DNA of 64,000 nt from Paenibacillus selenitireducens (GCF_002021565.1 NZ_MSZX01000007.1:62027-126026), one strand, 5' to 3'. Shown: positions 7,806 to 17,350, counted from the stretch's first letter. The notes: generated by a model from the letters alone, not told the origin. A program made the numbers and translations.

Positions 7806-9257
7806 CTAGCGGATTTCCTGCCGCAGCACCTCAATCGCCTTATTCAATTGCGTATCGAACGCGGGATTCAATAAACGTTTCTTGATCGCACCTTCCAGCT
7901 TTGCCGCGGTTGCCGTATCGACGCGTCCGGTTTCCGCCAAGTTCTCATGGTGTTGGAAAGCTTTGACGGCATTCTCGGTTTCCCGATCGAAATAACCATC
8001 CTTACGGCCTGTCTTATATTCAAGTCCATTCAACATAATCTGTGCGTTCTTCACATCATCACTATTCATGTCATACTTCAACTCTTCTTTTTGCGATAGG
8101 CGAGATGCGAAGTAGTAATCGGGCTCCTTGGCTTCAATATCCGGTTTGATACCAAGCTTGTGAATCCAAGTCCCGTTCGGCGTTAGCCATTTGGCGATCG
8201 TCATCTTCAGCATACTTCCATCACCCAATTGCTCGGGATAGGTCATCTGCATCGTTCCCTTACCGAATGTCGTAACACCAACGAGATTGGCTAAGTGATG
8301 ATCCTTCAGAGCACCTGCCAGAATTTCCGATGCGCTGGCGCTGCCTTCATTCATAAGTACGACGATCGGATATTTCTTGATGTTTTTTCCTTTGGATAGT
8401 TTGGGGATCTTCTTTTCCCCGCGGCGTTCTTGTTGGTAGATGGCTTTGCCCGCAGGAACGAAATTATCTGCGATCGCTTCTGCCACAGGAACAAATCCGC
8501 CAGGATTGTTGCGAACATCGATGATTAAACCCTTCATGCCGCCTTGCTCCAGCTTCTTTAACTCTTCATTGAATCGTGTACCGGTATTCATCGAGAATTG
8601 GCGAACTTCAATTTTTCCGATCCGGTTGTCCAACATTTGGCCATACACGGTCTCCACGTTGATATCCGCGCGTACCACCTCGAAGTCTAACAGCTCACTT
8701 GCGCCAGCACGCTTCACTTTAATTTTGGCTTTGGTCCCTTTGGGTCCGCGGATTTTATCAACCGCCTCGTTCAGCTTCAAGCCTTCCAGCTTCTCTCCAT
8801 TAATGGAGACGAACACATCCTTCGGATGAATACCTGCTCGATCTGCCGGCGTGTCCTTAATCGGCGCCAGAACCATTACCTGATTATCTTCTAAGGTGAC
8901 TTCTGCACCGATTCCGGAATAGGTTCCTTCTAAGCTGGACATTAATTGGTTAGCGGAATCGGAGTTCATATAGACGGAGTAAGGATCCTTGAGGGCATCC
9001 ATCATTCCGTTCACGGCGCCGTCAATCACTTTCTCTCGATCCACTTCACTGTAGAATTGATCCTCAATAATTTGCAACGTCGCATTGAGCTTCTTAAATT
9101 CACCGTTCGTGAACCCTTTTGAGCTCGATTTCGTCGAGCTAACATCCTGTCGTCCATTGACTGCAATCGGTGCGTTAACAACCGTAAGTGTAATGAGACA
9201 TGTCGCGAACATCGTCAACAACATAAACGCCAGAACGGACCGACCTGTAAATTTCAC
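7806..9257 (-). CDS. ctpB: Carboxyl-terminal processing protease CtpB (S41)
   Basis: A 483-residue secreted, membrane-anchored serine protease. One N-terminal hydrophobic segment (about 8-30), a PDZ domain (about 108-190, containing SGIGAEV and DTPADRAGI), an S41 core with NPGGFVPVAEAIADNF and NEGSASASEILAGAL, and a C-terminal peptidoglycan-binding-1 domain (about 398-460, NAVKAFQ). The Ser308, Lys333 and Gln337 spacing (25 and 29 residues) equals that of B. subtilis CtpB, which processes SpoIVFA during sporulation. The GTG start at 9257 follows AAGGTGGTGA by five nt; the longer in-frame GTG at 9269 overlaps that site. It is part of the ftsEX cluster. Confidence 0.9.
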   Translation of the reverse strand: MKFTGRSVLAFMLLTMFATCLITLTVVNAPIAVNGRQDVSSTKSSSKGFTNGEFKKLNATLQIIEDQFYSEVDREKVIDGAVNGMMDALKDPYSVYMNSDSANQLMSSLEGTYSGIGAEVTLEDNQVMVLAPIKDTPADRAGIHPKDVFVSINGEKLEGLKLNEAVDKIRGPKGTKAKIKVKRAGASELLDFEVVRADINVETVYGQMLDNRIGKIEVRQFSMNTGTRFNEELKKLEQGGMKGLIIDVRNNPGGFVPVAEAIADNFVPAGKAIYQQERRGEKKIPKLSKGKNIKKYPIVVLMNEGSASASEILAGALKDHHLANLVGVTTFGKGTMQMTYPEQLGDGSMLKMTIAKWLTPNGTWIHKLGIKPDIEAKEPDYYFASRLSQKEELKYDMNSDDVKNAQIMLNGLEYKTGRKDGYFDRETENAVKAFQHHENLAETGRVDTATAAKLEGAIKKRLLNPAFDTQLNKAIEVLRQEIR

Positions 9258-9362
9258 AAGAATCACCACCTTATAACCAGCTCAATCCATGAGCGGTCCC
9301 ATCTTTTAACAAGATTCTCGTGGTAGTATATGATAAGCTTGTACCTTTTATTTGTCTCTTTA

Positions 9363-10544
9363 TTATAAATTTAAATATCCAACAGGATTTTTTGGAACTT
9401 CGTTCACACGAACCTCAAAGTGCAAGTGGTTTCCTGTCGATTGACCGGTACTTCCTACTTCGGCAATTTTCTGGCCCTTCTTCACTTCTTGTCCCTTATC
9501 GACCTTAATCCCGCCATCACGAATATGTCCGTACAACGTCCATAATCCATTACCATGGTTAATGATGACACAATTTCCGTATCCGCTAACCGATTGCGCT
9601 ACGATAACAATACCGGCTTCCGCCGCATAGATCGGCGTTCCCTTTGGTGCAGCCATATCGAGTCCTGTATGCATCTTGCCTTTAACACCTGTTACTGGAT
9701 GGACACGCGGTCCGAATCCAGAGGAAAGACGGAACGGTGATTTCAACGGCATCCCGAGCTTGCCGCCTTTATATTTCGATTTGAAGCTCTTTTGCTTCTC
9801 GATCAATCGAGCGCGTTCCTTCGCGAAAGCCATCAACTGCTTCTCTTGATCTTCGCTAATCTCTTCGCTCTCTTCAATCTGCTTCGTCAAGCTGGCAACC
9901 ATGACTTCTTTTTGCTTTTCCTTGCTGTCCAATTCCTTCTTCGTTTGATCCATCTTCACGTAGAGGAACTTTACTTCTTTAAGATCCTGCTCTACTTGCT
10001 TTTTCTTCTCAATCACAAGGGCCTTATCGCGCTTGTTATCGGCAAGAATGTCCTTATCTTGACCTACAACAGACTTCAGCATATCCACGCGATCAAGGAA
10101 GTCGGAGAAACTTGTGGAATCCAGCAATACATCCAGATAGGATACAAATCCGTTCGTATACATGAGACGCAACCGAGCATCCAACAGTTGACTGCGTGAT
10201 TCAACACGTTGCGTTGCTTCTTCCAGCTGCGTTGCTGCATCACGGAGTTTGTCTTCCGTCTGATCGATTTGTTGAGACGTCGTCATCATTTCTTTATTCA
10301 CGTTATTGATTTTAGCCATAATATCATTAATCTCAGCAGCTGTCCGTTCCTTATCTGCTTTCGCTTCTTTTATCGTAGCTTGAGCCTGGCGTTGTTTCTT
10401 CTCCGCAGACTTCATCGCTTGCTGCAGCTTCTTCAGTTCTTGGTTCACCTTATCCAGTTCCGACACCGCATGGGTCTGCATTGGTTGAGCTACCGTAAAT
10501 ACAAGCCCTAACACCATCACCATTAACCATACTTTCTTCTTCAA
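9363..10544 (-). CDS. Coiled-coil M23 peptidoglycan endopeptidase (EnvC/PcsB-like partner of FtsEX)
   Basis: A 393-residue exported protein. A signal peptide (about 1-26) is followed by a very long coiled coil (about 28-250, rich in K, E, Q) and a C-terminal LytM/M23 domain (about 265-390). The zinc ligands are visible: His292 and Asp296 in MHTGLD, and His375 in NHLHFE, with His340 in YGH, so the peptidase should be active. The coiled-coil plus M23 build and the place directly after ftsX are typical of hydrolases activated by FtsEX. The start is TTG (10544) with a GGAGG-containing leader. It probably cleaves peptide cross-links outside the membrane during division or elongation. Confidence 0.88.
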   Translation of the reverse strand: MKKKVWLMVMVLGLVFTVAQPMQTHAVSELDKVNQELKKLQQAMKSAEKKQRQAQATIKEAKADKERTAAEINDIMAKINNVNKEMMTTSQQIDQTEDKLRDAATQLEEATQRVESRSQLLDARLRLMYTNGFVSYLDVLLDSTSFSDFLDRVDMLKSVVGQDKDILADNKRDKALVIEKKKQVEQDLKEVKFLYVKMDQTKKELDSKEKQKEVMVASLTKQIEESEEISEDQEKQLMAFAKERARLIEKQKSFKSKYKGGKLGMPLKSPFRLSSGFGPRVHPVTGVKGKMHTGLDMAAPKGTPIYAAEAGIVIVAQSVSGYGNCVIINHGNGLWTLYGHIRDGGIKVDKGQEVKKGQKIAEVGSTGQSTGNHLHFEVRVNEVPKNPVGYLNL

Positions 10545-10590
10545 AAGCCCTCGCCCTCCATTTTTTTCAGGTTCGCCTACACCAATGATG

Positions 10591-11508
10591 CTATACCTTT
10601 AAAAACTTACGGATCGAAACCGTGCTTCCCCACACGCCGATCATGACACCAAGACCCAGAATCACACCGCCTACTGACAAATAAATCTCTGGCAGCGGTA
10701 CGAGCTTAATCAACATCAACCCTAATTCCACTTGCGTAAGCTTCACAAGTCGATCATACCCTGCGAACAGCAGACCAATCGTGACCCCAGAACCTAACAA
10801 CCCGATGACCGCGCCTTCAATAAAAAATGGCCATCGTATGAAATGATTCGTCGCTCCTACAAGCTTCATGATGCTAATTTCACGGCGGCGAGCGAATATC
10901 GTCACTTTAATCGTATTGGAGATCAGGAACATGGACGTGATCGCAAGTCCTGCAACCACGATCAGACCGCCGTTACGAATCGTATTCGTTACTTTAAACA
11001 TCTTCTCTACAGTGCCTTCGCCGTACTTCACCTTGGAAATGACTTTATCGGTCGTCGTCTGCTTCAAGGCTTCAATCTTCTTCGCCACATCCGGAATGGT
11101 GGTCGGTTCAACCACATCCACAACTAGCGTATCAGGCAATGGGTTCGTATCCTCCGTATAACCGGAGAGTAATTCCTTCCCGTCATCCCCTAAATTCTCG
11201 CGGAACAGCTTCATGCCTTCCTCTTTGGTAACCACCTGTACCTTGCTGACTTCCGGCATATTGCCGATCTGCGTATTCAGTTGGTCCCGCTGCTCTACGG
11301 TAGTGTTCGGCTCTAGGTAAACTTGGATTTGCACTTGGCTCTCCACCTGTCCTGCTAAGGCATTAATATTTAATGACAATAACAAGAACACGCCTAGAAT
11401 AAATAAAGAAATAACAATCGAACTGACGGATGCAAAGGACATCCAGCCGTTACGCAAAACATTCTTAAACCCTTCTCGAAAATGACGGATGATTGTTCTA
11501 AAGGTCAT
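10591..11508 (-). CDS. ftsX: Cell division ABC permease FtsX
   Basis: A 305-residue membrane protein. One N-terminal membrane helix (about 22-44) is followed by a roughly 110-residue extracytoplasmic loop and three C-terminal membrane helices with FARRREISIMKLVGATNHFIRWPFFIEGAVIG, the FtsX signature coupling segment. With FtsE it transmits ATP hydrolysis to a cell-wall hydrolase outside. The start at 11508 follows GAGGTGA by eight nt and overlaps the end of ftsE by 11 nt, so translation is probably coupled. A longer in-frame start at 11541 is not needed. Confidence 0.93.
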   Translation of the reverse strand: MTFRTIIRHFREGFKNVLRNGWMSFASVSSIVISLFILGVFLLLSLNINALAGQVESQVQIQVYLEPNTTVEQRDQLNTQIGNMPEVSKVQVVTKEEGMKLFRENLGDDGKELLSGYTEDTNPLPDTLVVDVVEPTTIPDVAKKIEALKQTTTDKVISKVKYGEGTVEKMFKVTNTIRNGGLIVVAGLAITSMFLISNTIKVTIFARRREISIMKLVGATNHFIRWPFFIEGAVIGLLGSGVTIGLLFAGYDRLVKLTQVELGLMLIKLVPLPEIYLSVGGVILGLGVMIGVWGSTVSIRKFLKV

Positions 11509-12184
11509 AGCCGTAGTCACCTCGAATCTGGTCACGCACAATACTGCCGCTCTCGATCGCGATGACGCGCTTGCGAATCGTATTCACAATATCCTTGTTA
11601 TGCGTAGCCATGATAATCGTCGTCCCGCGGAAATTAATTTCCTCCAGCAGGTTCATAATGCCCCAAGAGGTTTCCGGATCCAAGTTTCCTGTCGGCTCAT
11701 CTGCTACGATGACAGAGGGATTGTTCACGATCGCTCTCGCTATCGAAATCCGCTGCTGCTCTCCCCCAGATAACTGCGCTGGCAGGCTGTTCGCTTTGGA
11801 TTTGAGTCCAACAAGCTCCAGCACTTCATTGACACGGCGTTTGATTAACTTTCTTGGCGCCTCAATGGCTTCCATGGCAAAGGCGATATTCTCATATGCC
11901 GTCATATTCGGCAAAAGTCTAAAATCCTGAAATACGACGCCGATATTACGGCGGACATAAGGGATTTTGCGCTGCTTCAGTCTTCCTACGTTAAAGCCAT
12001 TCACTGAAATCTGACCTTTGGTAGGAACTTCTTCTCTATAAATAAGCTTCATAAAAGTGGATTTACCGGCACCTGACGGCCCTACAATATACACGAAATC
12101 ATTACGATCGATACGAACTGAGATTCCCTTAAGGGCATGTGTTCCGTCCGCATACGTCTTCCATACATCCTGCATTTCAATCAC
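11498..12184 (-). CDS. ftsE: Cell division ATP-binding protein FtsE
   Basis: A 228-residue ABC ATPase with Walker A GPSGAGKS (35-42), signature LSGGEQQR (about 138-145), Walker B VIVADEPTGNLD and the H-loop MATHNKDIV. QDFRLLPNMTAYENIAFAME is the FtsE-type Q-loop region. It powers FtsX. GTG start at 12184 with GGGAGTGA four nt upstream. First gene of the minus-strand ftsE-ftsX-M23-ctpB-minJ cluster; a 253-bp gap separates it from the divergent VanW-like gene. Confidence 0.93.
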   Translation of the reverse strand: MIEMQDVWKTYADGTHALKGISVRIDRNDFVYIVGPSGAGKSTFMKLIYREEVPTKGQISVNGFNVGRLKQRKIPYVRRNIGVVFQDFRLLPNMTAYENIAFAMEAIEAPRKLIKRRVNEVLELVGLKSKANSLPAQLSGGEQQRISIARAIVNNPSVIVADEPTGNLDPETSWGIMNLLEEINFRGTTIIMATHNKDIVNTIRKRVIAIESGSIVRDQIRGDYGYDL

Positions 12185-12437
12185 AATATCACTCCCGGAA
12201 CAAAGTTAGCCCTTACATATTCGACATGTTACCCAAAAATCCTCTATTCGGATAGGATTTCCAACAAGATTTGCTCAATTTGTTACAAAAAAGTTACGAT
12301 TTTTTCATATTTTGCGGGTACTGGTGCCAACCCCTTCGCTTGTCTTTCGAATTTGGATAGCTCGTGCTTATACGCAGATTGTCGGCATATACATGAGAGA
12401 CAGTTGTTCAAAGACAAATTCGAGGTGAGCTTAAGAC

Positions 12438-13868
12438 ATGAAACGGATTCATATGTTATTTATCGTGGTGGCCTTCATTGCGCTTGTATGTGCGGGTTTA
12501 TGGGGTTGGGTCTATACTTACGTTTCGCAGAAAACAATTCCAGATGGCATACGTATCGCGAATTGGGACATCGGCGGTATGAACATCGCGCAAGTCGAAC
12601 AAGAGTGGAAGCAGCGTGTCGAACAATTACAAGGGGAGAAAATCACATTGCATATCCCTGCCCCCCATGCGATTTCCGAGTCGACAACATTCGAGCAGCT
12701 CGGCGTCTCGTTTCGGGATTCCGGACTCTTTGAAGATATCAAGAAGCTCTCCGAGGGCAGTCTGTGGGAGCGTGCCAAAACCCGGTACAACATGCCGAAG
12801 CAATGGGATTTAAACGTAACGTGGGATCCGAAACCTCTGGAGCAGAAATTCAATGCTTCCTGGGAAAAGCAGTACCTTGGCGTCTCCGTCAATGCCGTTC
12901 GTCTCATCAGTCCGAAGGATGAAGTGAGCTACATCCCGGATCAATCCGCCTATCGTATCGACTGGGAACGTACGAAGCAAAGCTTCCAGAAGCTGATCCC
13001 GCATGAATTTTCGAATGAGCCGAGGGCCGCACAGAACATGAACGTCACCTTGATCGAAAAAAAAGCTCGAATTACCCTAGAGTCGTTACAAGCCGAAGGC
13101 ATTGATCGCAAAATCATCGAATTCACCACCAGCTTCACGACAAGCGCGACAGGACGCGCCTACAATGTGACGGCCGCCGCCAATACGCTGAATAATACGC
13201 TTTTGAAACCTGGCGATATATTCGATTACGCCAAGATCATTGCGGAGACCGAGAAAAAATACGGCTTCCGCGAAGCGCCGGTTATTTTCCAAGGGAAGCT
13301 GATCCCCGGCATTGGGGGCGGAATTTGCCAAGTATCCAGCACCTTATACAACGCCGTTCTTCGAACAGGCGTCAAGATCGTCGAGCGGCGCAACCACTCG
13401 CTGCCTGTAAGCTATCTGCCGATCGGGCAGGATGCAACCTTCTCAGAGGGGAATATCAATTTCCGTTTTCAGAATACAACGGGGAAATCACTCTTAATCC
13501 GTACAGAAGTCGCAGAGCGGAAATTAACCGTTAAATTATTCGGTACGATGGAGAAGAACATTCGCTACGATATCGAGTCCAATACCGTGAAAGTGCTGGA
13601 ACCGGCCGTCAAATACGTCATCAACAATAGTCTCCCTGCAGGCTCACAAGAAGTTTTGTCCAACGGCAAGCAAGGCTTCATCGTTGAGACGTATCAAATT
13701 AAATCCAAGGACGGTCAGGTCATCGACAAGAAACGTATCTCCCGGGATACATACCAGCCTCAACCTATGCTCGTTGCCGTCAACAACACGGATGAGCTTG
13801 CACCGCAGAATAACACCAAGAAAGATCATTCGGAGGAGCTGATTCTAGAAGACGGTGTCGTTCAATAA
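12438..13868 (+). CDS. VanW family protein with PG-binding-4 domain
   Basis: A 476-residue membrane-anchored extracellular protein. An N-terminal anchor (about 5-30) is followed by a putative peptidoglycan-binding-4 region (about 40-240) and a VanW domain (about 245-370) with GRAYNVTAAANTLNN, GGGICQVSSTLYNAVL and RRNHSLPVSYLPIGQDA. The tail (ISRDTYQPQP) is G5-like. VanW proteins are often near vancomycin-type genes, but the biochemical function is unknown. ATG 12438 has GAGGTGAG eight nt upstream. Transcribed alone and divergent from ftsE. Confidence 0.85.
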   Translation: MKRIHMLFIVVAFIALVCAGLWGWVYTYVSQKTIPDGIRIANWDIGGMNIAQVEQEWKQRVEQLQGEKITLHIPAPHAISESTTFEQLGVSFRDSGLFEDIKKLSEGSLWERAKTRYNMPKQWDLNVTWDPKPLEQKFNASWEKQYLGVSVNAVRLISPKDEVSYIPDQSAYRIDWERTKQSFQKLIPHEFSNEPRAAQNMNVTLIEKKARITLESLQAEGIDRKIIEFTTSFTTSATGRAYNVTAAANTLNNTLLKPGDIFDYAKIIAETEKKYGFREAPVIFQGKLIPGIGGGICQVSSTLYNAVLRTGVKIVERRNHSLPVSYLPIGQDATFSEGNINFRFQNTTGKSLLIRTEVAERKLTVKLFGTMEKNIRYDIESNTVKVLEPAVKYVINNSLPAGSQEVLSNGKQGFIVETYQIKSKDGQVIDKKRISRDTYQPQPMLVAVNNTDELAPQNNTKKDHSEELILEDGVVQ

Positions 13869-14036
13869 TCCATTCTTTAGCTGCCACATGATGGACACGC
13901 ACGAAAAAGGGTAGTCCAGACTTCCTCCTTCGGGTTATAATGAAGTCCGTGTTTTCGAGCACTTCTATAATTCACATAATCATCGGATGAACACAAATTA
14001 TAGGGTGCTGTCGGTGAGAAAGGCAGGGTATACAGC

Positions 14037-16505
14037 ATGAAAGAACTGATCATGAAAGACCGCCCCTTCGGGGCGCGTGCGGAGGCCCCCATCCCCCGCG
14101 CACCGTGGACGAAAGGGATTACCAGTGTCGAGACCGTCGGAAGCGAAGCCACCGACGCCATTTACTTCCGATCGTTGGAACGGCAAGGCATCCGGTTAAA
14201 TGAATCACAAATCGAAGCGGTCCGTCACGGGGATGGACCGCTATTAACCATTGCAGGTGCCGGCTCTGGGAAAACCTCCGTGCTTGTCAGCCGCACGGGG
14301 TATTTGATTACCGTACGGAAAGTGGCGCCGCGCAATATCCTGCTCGTGACTTTTACGAGTAAAGCCGCTGCGGAAATGAAATCCCGGATTGCGCGACTCC
14401 CAGGTCTGACGCCGCGTACCGCTGGTGAGGTACAAGCCCGAACGTTCCATGCCTTCTTTCTCATGATTTTGAAGCATCATGGGTATACGCAGCGTTTGTT
14501 AAGCGAGTCGCGCATTCAGCAGATCATGATGAAACGCATCCTAAGGGAGCTTGGATTACAGGCCTCCTTCGAGCCCGAGACGGTGCTCGCGCTGTTATCT
14601 TCCTATAAAATGAAATGCGTCTCATTGGACGAGCTCCCCGAGGATACTTTCGAAGAGCGTGATGTGAAAGCAGCGATGCTGCGTTATGAAGCATGGAAAA
14701 AAGAGACGCATCAGATGGATTTTGATGATGTCCTTGTGTTTGCCCATGAGCTGCTTCAAAGCAACAAGTCACTCCTGCTCTCGCTGCAGCGTAGGTTCCA
14801 CTATGTCATGGCAGATGAATTTCAAGATACCAACCATCTGCAATATGTACTTTTACGCATGATCGTGGCGGGAAATCGCAATTTAATGGTCGTCGGTGAT
14901 GATGATCAGACGATTTATACATTTAACGGGGCACAACATACATTCATTCTGAATTTCCATCTGGAATATCCAGAAACGAAAACCATTACACTCGACATTA
15001 ACTATCGATCCAATGCCAACATCGTTGGGCTGGGCAATGCTGTCATCGTCCATAATGTGGAGCGCAAAGCCAAGACGCTGAAAGTGAGCGGCGAACAGCA
15101 TCAAGCATGGGATGGGGATGAATTCACGCCGCAATATATTCGGCCAGGCGGCACAGATGAAGAAGCCGAGCAAATCGCTGGGCACATCCAACAACAAGTC
15201 ACCTCAGAACACTGGAACTACCGCGACATTGCCATACTGCATCGGACCGCAAGCAGCAGCCGAGCCATGTTCGAACAGCTTGTACTGAGCGAAATGCCAT
15301 TCGTGCAGTACGGTGCCGGATCTTTTTTCTATGATCAATGGCTGGTCAAACCCGTCATGGATCATCTGCGTCTTGCTCTGAATCCGAGGGACATGCAGGC
15401 CATTGAGAGCGCCGTAGCCGGTTTATATATACCAAGAGAAAACGGAGCAGCGTACATTCTGCGGGAGGATAAGAAAAAACCTAAAAAATATCCGTTGATT
15501 CACCTCCAAGATTGGCCTGACCTGAAGAGCTATCAGAAGGATTCCATCAAAGAACGGATTCGTCTGATTAAATCGCTAAAGGCGATGAAGCCCATCTACG
15601 CGATTCAAGAAATACGCCGGCAATTCTATGAAAAATATGTCGAAGTGCATGATGTGCACAAATGGACGCAACATAAAGAGACCTTGACTGAAACGTTAGA
15701 CGAATTGGAAGCCGCCGCCAAACGATTCGATACGGTCGAAGAATTCATAACGTTCGTCGATACGATGGCGGCCAAACACGCCGAAATGACCGAACTGATG
15801 CACGATAAAAATGCCGATGCCATTACGCTCATGACCATCCATCGCTCCAAAGGGCTGGAGTTCCCTTGTGTCTATGTGATCGGCGCATCGGAAGGCATTC
15901 TCCCCCATAGTTCAGCCCTGCAAGCGGATCAAATGGAGGAGATTGGTCAAGAACCGAAGAAATCCGGAAGTCTCCGGATGCGGAAGCGCAGCAGTGAAGG
16001 TGAACGTGGTGCTGCAGGCGTGAAGTCGACATCGGGCAGCAGTCGTGTAGCTGTGGAAGCCAAGCCCGCTGCTGGCGCGGGCCGTGAAGATGCTGGCGCG
16101 GCGAAAGTGAACGCCGCGCTCGAAGAGGAGCGACGTCTCGCGTACGTCGCTGTCACCCGTGCGCAGGAGGAGCTGTACATCAGCTCCCCTGCGCACTACC
16201 GCGGCAAAAAAGCGGATGTCTCCCGCTTTTTTGCCGCCGCGTTCGGCGCTGACGACGCACAGCGTCAGCGCCGAACCGCCCCGCCCGCGCGCGCCATTGC
16301 TGTGCGCGCGGGCGGGGCCCGCATCGCCGCCACGAGCGGTGCGGCGATGCGGCGCGTCCATGCATGGCTGTGCATGGACGCGGGCTGCCCCGCTTGGATG
16401 CGCATCAGCCCAAGCGAGGCAGCGGACAGCGCGGCGAGCAAGGCGTGCCCGCTGTGCGGCAAACCGATGGAACGCGGGGAACGGAGCGTACCTGCCAGGG
16501 ATTAG
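14037..16505 (+). CDS. UvrD/Rep-family DNA helicase with C-terminal zinc ribbon
   Basis: An 822-residue superfamily 1A helicase. Motif Q/I region LNESQIEAVRHGDGPLLTI then AGAGSGKT (73-80), motif Ia LVTFTSKAAAEM, motif II MADEFQDTN, motif III VGDDDQTIYTF, motif IV NYRSN, motif V TLMTIHRSKGLEF and motif VI RLAYVAVTRAQEEL are all present, so 3'-5' unwinding is expected. From about residue 645 the protein becomes Ala/Arg/Ser-rich and low-complexity, and ends in Cys-x4-Cys (about 779, 784) and CPLC (about 804, 807), a possible zinc ribbon. The DNA encoding residues about 685-795 is much richer in G+C than the surroundings and is built of consecutive inverted repeats (see findings). The start has AAAGGCAGG nine nt upstream. 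Confidence 0.87.
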   Translation: MKELIMKDRPFGARAEAPIPRAPWTKGITSVETVGSEATDAIYFRSLERQGIRLNESQIEAVRHGDGPLLTIAGAGSGKTSVLVSRTGYLITVRKVAPRNILLVTFTSKAAAEMKSRIARLPGLTPRTAGEVQARTFHAFFLMILKHHGYTQRLLSESRIQQIMMKRILRELGLQASFEPETVLALLSSYKMKCVSLDELPEDTFEERDVKAAMLRYEAWKKETHQMDFDDVLVFAHELLQSNKSLLLSLQRRFHYVMADEFQDTNHLQYVLLRMIVAGNRNLMVVGDDDQTIYTFNGAQHTFILNFHLEYPETKTITLDINYRSNANIVGLGNAVIVHNVERKAKTLKVSGEQHQAWDGDEFTPQYIRPGGTDEEAEQIAGHIQQQVTSEHWNYRDIAILHRTASSSRAMFEQLVLSEMPFVQYGAGSFFYDQWLVKPVMDHLRLALNPRDMQAIESAVAGLYIPRENGAAYILREDKKKPKKYPLIHLQDWPDLKSYQKDSIKERIRLIKSLKAMKPIYAIQEIRRQFYEKYVEVHDVHKWTQHKETLTETLDELEAAAKRFDTVEEFITFVDTMAAKHAEMTELMHDKNADAITLMTIHRSKGLEFPCVYVIGASEGILPHSSALQADQMEEIGQEPKKSGSLRMRKRSSEGERGAAGVKSTSGSSRVAVEAKPAAGAGREDAGAAKVNAALEEERRLAYVAVTRAQEELYISSPAHYRGKKADVSRFFAAAFGADDAQRQRRTAPPARAIAVRAGGARIAATSGAAMRRVHAWLCMDAGCPAWMRISPSEAADSAASKACPLCGKPMERGERSVPARD
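16159..16423 (+). repeat. Chain of inverted repeats inside the helicase gene
   Basis: Seven hairpins follow one another with almost no gap: 16159-16196 (16 bp, one bulge), 16201-16237 (15 bp perfect), 16241-16276 (14 bp perfect), 16279-16317 (14 bp perfect), 16319-16352 (12 bp perfect), 16353-16382 (12 bp perfect) and 16384-16423 (14 bp, one mismatch). Loops are 5-12 nt. A further 8-bp hairpin lies at 16096-16119. Codons run through all of them. Confidence 0.9.
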
Positions 16506-16582
16506 CATGCAGCCCAAGTGGAAGTCGTCTGCAATTTCTAGTACACTTAGGATGAGTATGAACGCGAAAGGAGCATCATCTG

Positions 16583-17350
16583 ATGGCATTATTACCCACC
16601 CGTTCAGACAACCAAGCACTAGCAAGCTGCAGCAACATGCAGCACCTCCTCTGCAAGATCGAGCAATGGAACCAGGTTCCGACGCTATATCAGCTTGCGT
16701 TGCAAGAGCTCGATACCAAGATGAAAGTCATTGAAGCGGAATGGAAAATGCGCGACGGCTATTGTCCGATAGAACATACAAAAACCCGGATCAAAGAAAT
16801 GAACAGCGTCATCAACAAATTGGAACGCAAAGGCTTTGACGTATCCATCGAGAACGCGATCACCAAGATTTACGATATTGCGGGCATGCGCATCGTGTGC
16901 GCCTTCGTCAATGACATCTATATGATTCTGGAGCATTTGAAGACACGCCATGATTTGCGGATTATCGAGATCAAAGACTATATCGCGAATCCGAAGCCCA
17001 ACGGCTACCAAAGCCTCCATGTAATCGTACAGGTGCCGCTGATCCTATACGAAGACACCGTCTGGATTTCTGTCGAGATCCAGCTTCGCACGCTGGCGAT
17101 GGATTTCTGGGCGAGCATGGAGCATATTATCTATTACAAATACGATAAAGAAGTGCCGCCGCATGTCATTCAGGAATTAACTCGCGTAGCATTGGCCGCA
17201 GATGATCTGGATAAGAAAATGTACGCCTTGCGAAAAGAAGTTCAATCCTACGATGTTCCTGCGCTGACGGAAGCAAGTGCCGCAGCTGCAACAGACAAAG
17301 AAGAAGATAAGCCCTTAACGATGCGGGATCTTTTCCTAGATATGTCGTAA
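16583..17350 (+). CDS. Small alarmone synthetase, (p)ppGpp synthetase (RelP/RelQ type)
   Basis: A 255-residue RelA/SpoT-domain protein without hydrolase, TGS or ACT domains, so a single-domain synthetase making (p)ppGpp from ATP and GDP/GTP. Visible motifs are IYDIAGMRIVC, DYIANPKPNGYQSLH (the substrate-binding loop) and VEIQLRTLAMDFWASMEH. The C-terminal 60 residues include a helical multimerisation segment and an acidic stretch (DKEEDKP). AAAGGAG lies nine nt before ATG 16583. Relation to YjbM or YwaC of B. subtilis cannot be decided without alignment. It probably responds to cell-wall or alkaline stress at the transcriptional level, as known for such proteins. Confidence 0.88.
   Translation: MALLPTRSDNQALASCSNMQHLLCKIEQWNQVPTLYQLALQELDTKMKVIEAEWKMRDGYCPIEHTKTRIKEMNSVINKLERKGFDVSIENAITKIYDIAGMRIVCAFVNDIYMILEHLKTRHDLRIIEIKDYIANPKPNGYQSLHVIVQVPLILYEDTVWISVEIQLRTLAMDFWASMEHIIYYKYDKEVPPHVIQELTRVALAADDLDKKMYALRKEVQSYDVPALTEASAAAATDKEEDKPLTMRDLFLDMS

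Noticed and set aside
9792-10199. 135-codon plus-strand frame
   Set aside because: Antisense shadow of the coiled-coil region of the M23 peptidase; leucine/phenylalanine-rich as expected for the complement of Lys/Glu codons.
12137-12733. 198-codon plus-strand frame over the ftsE/VanW gap
   Set aside because: Its start lies within ftsE on the other strand and it overlaps the VanW-like gene in another frame; no family likeness.
15912-16625. 237-codon minus-strand frame opposite the helicase 3' end
   Set aside because: High G+C content removes stop codons from several frames there; the plus frame carries all helicase motifs.
16159-16734. 191-codon plus-strand frame over the hairpin chain and the alarmone synthetase start
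   Set aside because: Composition is that of a shadow frame (Ala/Arg/Pro) and it conflicts with two well-supported genes.
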